A DNA stretch of 39,350 nucleotides, taken from an uncultured Pseudoxanthomonas sp. (GTDB lineage Bacteria > Pseudomonadota > Gammaproteobacteria > Xanthomonadales > Xanthomonadaceae). Each line of letters opens with the position of its first letter. The first letter of the stretch is position 1. Where the stretch lies: NCBI GenBank assembly GCA_946886405.1, contig CAMPIO010000027.1, positions 1 through 39,350 on the forward strand, given 5' to 3'. A program made the position numbers and the translations under genes. Below are positions 35,857-39,350 of the stretch, in pieces. The notes under the pieces are model-generated. The model was not told the origin of the DNA and did no database searches. It worked only from the letters and a program-made list of their open reading frames with translations.

Positions 35857-37818
35857 ATGATCCGATCCACGCCTTTCATCGTACTCGTTGCCCTCGCCGG
35901 CCTGTGTGCCGCACCTGCATCACGCGCGCAGTCGCTCGAAGCGCAACGCTCCTCCATGCGCGATGCGCTCACTGCGGCCGAGGCCGGCCGCTTCGATGCG
36001 GGCGCCGCGTCGTCGCTCTCCCGTCACCCCCTCTACGGATGGCTCGAGTTCGCGGCACTGCGCCGCGACCCCGATGCGATATCGACCTCGCAGGCGCAAA
36101 CCTTCCTCGCTCGCTACGAAGGCCAGGCGGTCGCGTCCCAGCTCCGCAGCCTGTGGCTGCCGGCCCTGGCGCGTCGCCAGGACTGGCCCACGTTCCTCGC
36201 CGCATGGAAACCGACCGACAGTGTCGCCCTGCAGTGCGCGCACCTGCAGGCGCGCCAGGCGACCGGCCGTATCGACGCCGCGTGGACCGAGCAGGCGCAG
36301 GCGATCTGGCGCAAAGGCGCCAAGTCGCTGCCCGATGGCTGCGACCCCGTGTTCAACATGCTCGCCAGCCAGGGTGCGCTGGCACCGGCACTGCGCTGGG
36401 AGCGCATCGAAGCCGCCGCGTCCGAGCGCCAGACCGGTGTGATGCGCAGCGCGGCACGCGGTCTGCCCAGCAACGAGGCCGCACTCGCCAACGACTATGC
36501 CGCCTTCATCGATGCCGTCCATCCCCGCGCGATGAACTGGCCCAGGACCGACCGCAGCCGTCGCATGGCGGCTTATGGCCTGGCGAAACTCGCGCAGAAC
36601 GATCCCGACACCGCCGAGCGCTTGCTGCCGCAGTACGCGGACGCGCTGGGCATGGGTGACAGCGAGCGCGGCCAGGTGCTGTACCAGATCGCGCTGTGGA
36701 CGGTCGCCTCGTACGGACCGGATTCCGCGCGCCGGCTCGCCAACGTGCCGGAATCGTCCTACGACGAACGCCTGCACGAATGGCGCGTGCGCGAGGCGCT
36801 GTCGCGCGGCGACTGGCCGGCCGCGCTCGCCGCGCTGAAGAAGATGCCGCCCGCGCAGCGCAACGACTCGCGCTGGCGCTATTTCGAAGCGCGCATGAGC
36901 GAGAAGACCGGCGACCGCGCCGCTGCACAGCGCCTGTTCCGCGAAACCGCAGGCAGTCCGACCTTCCATGGCTTCCTCGCGGCCGACCGCCTGGAACAAC
37001 CGTACGCACTGTGCGCCTGGATTCCGAATGATCCCGCTGCCGCTACCCAGACCGTTGCCCGCGACCCCGCCATCGTGCGCGCCATGGAACTGTGGCAACT
37101 GGAACGTCCCGGCTGGGCGACCGCCGAATGGAACGAAGCGCTGTCCCGCTTCGACGATACGCAGCGGCGTATCGCGGTGCAGGTGGCGCAGGACAACGGA
37201 TGGTTCGATCGCGCCGTGTTCTCGCTGGGCAAGCAGCCCGACGAGCAGCGCCTCTACCGGTTGCGCTTCCCGCTGCACCACGACGACACCATTACGCGCG
37301 AAGCGGCGAAGCACGGCATCGATCCTGCCTGGGTCGCCGCCGAGATCCGCGCCGAGAGCATCTTCAATCCGAAGGCGCGCTCCGGCGCCAATGCCATGGG
37401 TCTGATGCAGGTGCTGCCGTCCACCGGTGCCGGCGTTGCGCAGCGGCTGGGGATTCCCTATGCCGGTGCGGCCAGCCTGTACGACGCCGACACCAATATC
37501 GCCATCGGCACCGCCTACCTGCGCGAGATGGAAGACAAGTACGCCGTGCCCTACGTCGCCATCGCCGCCTACAACGCGGGACCGGCGCCGACCGCACGCT
37601 GGCAGTCGCAGCGGCCGGGCTTCGACCCGGACATCTGGATCGAGACGATCAGCTACAAGGAAACCCGCGAGTACGTGGCACGCGTGCTGGCCTTCAGCGT
37701 GATCTACGACTGGCGCCTCACTGGCACGGCGTTGCCGGTCAGCGACCGCCTGATGGGTCGTGTGCAGGCCAAGCGCAAGGCCTTCACCTGCCCCACGGCG
37801 CAGATGCCGAAGAGTTGA
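35857..37818 (+). CDS. slt: Soluble lytic murein transglycosylase
   Basis: This 653-residue periplasmic protein has a signal peptide (residues 1-23, cleavage near SRA-QS), a long helical doughnut-like U/L domain (about 25-470) and a C-terminal lysozyme-like Slt domain (about 480-620). Catalytic Glu is in AAEIRAESIFNP, followed by SGANAMGLMQVLPSTG, YDADTNIAIGTAYLREM and VAIAAYNAGPAPTARW. It cleaves peptidoglycan with anhydro-MurNAc formation. Start at 35857 is chosen because the open frame upstream overlaps the TauE gene in reverse. Length matches Slt70-type proteins. Confidence 0.95.
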   Translation: MIRSTPFIVLVALAGLCAAPASRAQSLEAQRSSMRDALTAAEAGRFDAGAASSLSRHPLYGWLEFAALRRDPDAISTSQAQTFLARYEGQAVASQLRSLWLPALARRQDWPTFLAAWKPTDSVALQCAHLQARQATGRIDAAWTEQAQAIWRKGAKSLPDGCDPVFNMLASQGALAPALRWERIEAAASERQTGVMRSAARGLPSNEAALANDYAAFIDAVHPRAMNWPRTDRSRRMAAYGLAKLAQNDPDTAERLLPQYADALGMGDSERGQVLYQIALWTVASYGPDSARRLANVPESSYDERLHEWRVREALSRGDWPAALAALKKMPPAQRNDSRWRYFEARMSEKTGDRAAAQRLFRETAGSPTFHGFLAADRLEQPYALCAWIPNDPAAATQTVARDPAIVRAMELWQLERPGWATAEWNEALSRFDDTQRRIAVQVAQDNGWFDRAVFSLGKQPDEQRLYRLRFPLHHDDTITREAAKHGIDPAWVAAEIRAESIFNPKARSGANAMGLMQVLPSTGAGVAQRLGIPYAGAASLYDADTNIAIGTAYLREMEDKYAVPYVAIAAYNAGPAPTARWQSQRPGFDPDIWIETISYKETREYVARVLAFSVIYDWRLTGTALPVSDRLMGRVQAKRKAFTCPTAQMPKS

Positions 37819-37832
37819 GGCGCAGGGCTTGT

Positions 37833-37976
37833 TGTAGGCGCGAGGTGAGTCGCGACCGCGACGGATGCAGGCCATGGTCCGGTGATCGTGCGCACGGGAT
37901 CCGCGGATGACGCGACGTCGTGGTGCGCGACCCCACCGGGTCTGTTTCCGCGGTCGCGACTCACGTCGTTCCTACA
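37833..37976. repeat. Paired inverted REP-like elements
   Basis: The 28-base arm at 37833-37860 (TGTAGG...GTGAGTCGCGACCGCG) and its complement at 37949-37976 match with three mismatches, enclosing an 88-base centre. The ends TGTAGG/CCTACA are the same as in the 2219-2285 family, but the stem sequence differs. It fills the gap between slt and cca. Confidence 0.78.
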
Positions 37977-38016
37977 GGAACCCCGCATCGCGCTTCCAAT
38001 CCGGCATCATGCCGGC

Positions 38017-39246
38017 GTGAAGACCTATCTCGTCGGCGGCGCGGTGCGCGACCGGTTGCTTGGCCTGGCGCCAGGCGACCGCGACTGGGTGGTGGTCGGC
38101 GCCACGCAGGCGCAGATGGAAGCCCAGGGCTTCAAGGCGGTGGGACGCGATTTTCCGGTGTTCCTGCATCCGGACACGGGCGAAGAGCATGCGCTCGCAC
38201 GGACGGAGCGCAAGAGTGGCCGAGGCTATCGCGGGTTCGTCGTCGATGCCGATCCCTCGGTGACGCTGGAAGAAGACCTGCTGCGGCGCGACTTCACCGT
38301 CAATGCCATCGCCCAGGATGAGGACCGCACGGTCGTCGATCCCTACGGCGGCGCGCGCGATATCGAGGCGCGTGTGCTGCGGCATGTCGGCCCGGCCTTT
38401 GCCGAAGATCCGCTGCGCGTGCTGCGGGCGGCCCGCTTCATGGCCCGCTTCGCCTCGCTGGGGTTCACGATCGCGCCGGAGACGATGGCGCTGATGCGCG
38501 GGATGGTGGCCAGCGGCGAACTGGACGCGCTGGTGCCGGAGCGCGTGTGGCAGGAACTGCGTCGCGCACTTGCATCGACGACACCGTCGGCGTTTCTCGC
38601 CACGTTGCGCGCGTGCGGTGCCCTCGCGGTCGTGCTGCCGGAGGTGGATGCGCTCTACGGCGTGCCGCAACGCGCGGAGTACCACCCGGAAGTGGACACC
38701 GGCCTGCACCAGGAAATGGTCAGCGACATGGCGGCGCGACTCGCGCCCGGCGACCCGCGCATCGGCTTCGCCGCCCTGGTCCACGACCTGGGCAAGGCGC
38801 TGACGCCGACCGATGTACTGCCCAAGCACATCGGCCACGAACATGCGGGAGTGAAGCCGGTGATCGCGCTGTGCGAACGCCTGAAGGTCCCGATCGACCA
38901 CCGCGAACTGGCCGTGATGGCCTGCCGCGAACACCTCAACGTGCATCGCATCGCCGAACTGCGCGATGCCACCGTGGTCGAGTTGCTCACCCGCTGCGAT
39001 GCGTTCCGTCGACCGGAGCGCATCCCGTGGCTGGCGACGGTGTGCGAAGCGGACAAGCGCGGCCGCGGGGGGCAGCAGGAAGCCGACTATCCGCAAGGGC
39101 GGGCATTGGTGCGCCTGCACCAGGCCGCCCTGCGGGTCGGCGCGCGCGATGTGGTACGCGAGGGCATGACCGGCGTGCAGATCGGCGAGGCCTTGCAGGC
39201 GGCGCGGGTCATGGCCGTCAGGCAGCAACGGCAGGCCGACGGCTGA
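38017..39246 (+). CDS. cca: Multifunctional CCA-adding tRNA nucleotidyltransferase
   Basis: This 409-residue protein adds and repairs the 3' CCA of tRNAs. The N-terminal head shows [23 protein letters not shown] with metal-binding acidic residues, and [13 protein letters not shown]; the neck and body follow, and a C-terminal HD domain ([11 protein letters not shown] near residue 255) provides phosphatase/phosphodiesterase activity as in E. coli Cca (412 residues). The start is a GTG at 38017, because the family begins KTYLVGG; the ATG-started frame from 37882 only translates the upstream repeat. It is the last gene in the window. Confidence 0.95.
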   Translation: MKTYLVGGAVRDRLLGLAPGDRDWVVVGATQAQMEAQGFKAVGRDFPVFLHPDTGEEHALARTERKSGRGYRGFVVDADPSVTLEEDLLRRDFTVNAIAQDEDRTVVDPYGGARDIEARVLRHVGPAFAEDPLRVLRAARFMARFASLGFTIAPETMALMRGMVASGELDALVPERVWQELRRALASTTPSAFLATLRACGALAVVLPEVDALYGVPQRAEYHPEVDTGLHQEMVSDMAARLAPGDPRIGFAALVHDLGKALTPTDVLPKHIGHEHAGVKPVIALCERLKVPIDHRELAVMACREHLNVHRIAELRDATVVELLTRCDAFRRPERIPWLATVCEADKRGRGGQQEADYPQGRALVRLHQAALRVGARDVVREGMTGVQIGEALQAARVMAVRQQRQADG

Positions 39247-39301
39247 CGGACGGTCGGCGAGTGCGTCTCACATTTGTCGGGGTAGCGCGCTATGGTGGCG
39301 A

Positions 39302-39320
39302 CGCGGCCGGGGAGGCCGCG
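39302..39320. other. Hairpin near the window edge
   Basis: CGCGGCC and GGCCGCG pair around GGGGA. It is in the 104 bases after cca; there is no T tract, and the sequence could equally be the leader of a gene beyond the edge. Confidence 0.35.
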
Positions 39321-39350
39321 CCCTCCCGCCCCCTCACCAAGGACCCGCCA

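Noticed and set aside
37882..38016. N-terminal extension of the CCA-adding enzyme from an ATG at 37882
   Set aside because: The extra 45 residues are a translation of the REP pair; the family starts at KTYLVGG, which follows the GTG at 38017.

Overview
The window is high-GC, densely packed chromosomal DNA of a gammaproteobacterium in the Xanthomonadaceae/Lysobacteraceae (Pseudoxanthomonas, Stenotrophomonas, Xanthomonas or Lysobacter type). The family-level call rests on gene content: a CGFS glutaredoxin-rhodanese fusion, a proteobacterial type GshA, a DsbA tandem with one lipoprotein copy, a DUF3649-PepSY-DUF3325 iron module, and several palindromic repeat families typical of the group. It cannot be refined from sequence reading alone. 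I see no rRNA, tRNA, CRISPR array, prophage or transposase gene.

Layout. 1-357: repeat cluster without a gene. 355-2205: polysaccharide deacetylase divergent from the glutaredoxin/A-type-like/rhodanese fusion, which ends in a strong terminator. 2332-4821: minus-strand run amn, a low-GC HEPN/AbiU2-like gene, a VOC protein and a DUF924 protein. 4935-7738: two translationally coupled secreted amidohydrolase-family proteins; the first keeps the metal ligands and the second has lost them. 7755-11755: a 7TMR-DISM diguanylate cyclase divergent from a degV-hypothetical-PP-loop ATPase run, with a perfect CRP/Clp palindrome between them. 11968-14826: formaldehyde operon (frmR, frmA, fghA, ABM monooxygenase) with a readable promoter and G-tract operator. 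14926-18754: three uncharacterised exported proteins in a row. 18783-22204: an ECF sigma factor overlapping a transmembrane Ser/Thr kinase with a long helical C-terminus. 22348-25205: gshA, a VIT-family transporter and engB. 25336-28608: cytochrome c4, two DsbA-type oxidoreductases and an EEP-family hydrolase. 28626-29975: a membrane EAL phosphodiesterase. 30095-34800: a Fur-box-preceded TonB siderophore receptor operon. 34996-39246: TauE/SafE exporter, soluble lytic transglycosylase and CCA-adding enzyme.

Themes: thiol/redox chemistry and detoxification (Grx fusion, GshA, FrmA/FghA, DsbA pair), c-di-GMP turnover (one cyclase, one phosphodiesterase, one Clp-type site), iron uptake, and a kinase-sigma pair. 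The strongest leads for undescribed biology are the three-gene exported cluster, the kinase-ECF pair, the active/inactive amidohydrolase pair with a repeat captured inside one coding sequence, and a palindromic repeat whose end supplies the TAG stop codon of two unrelated genes.
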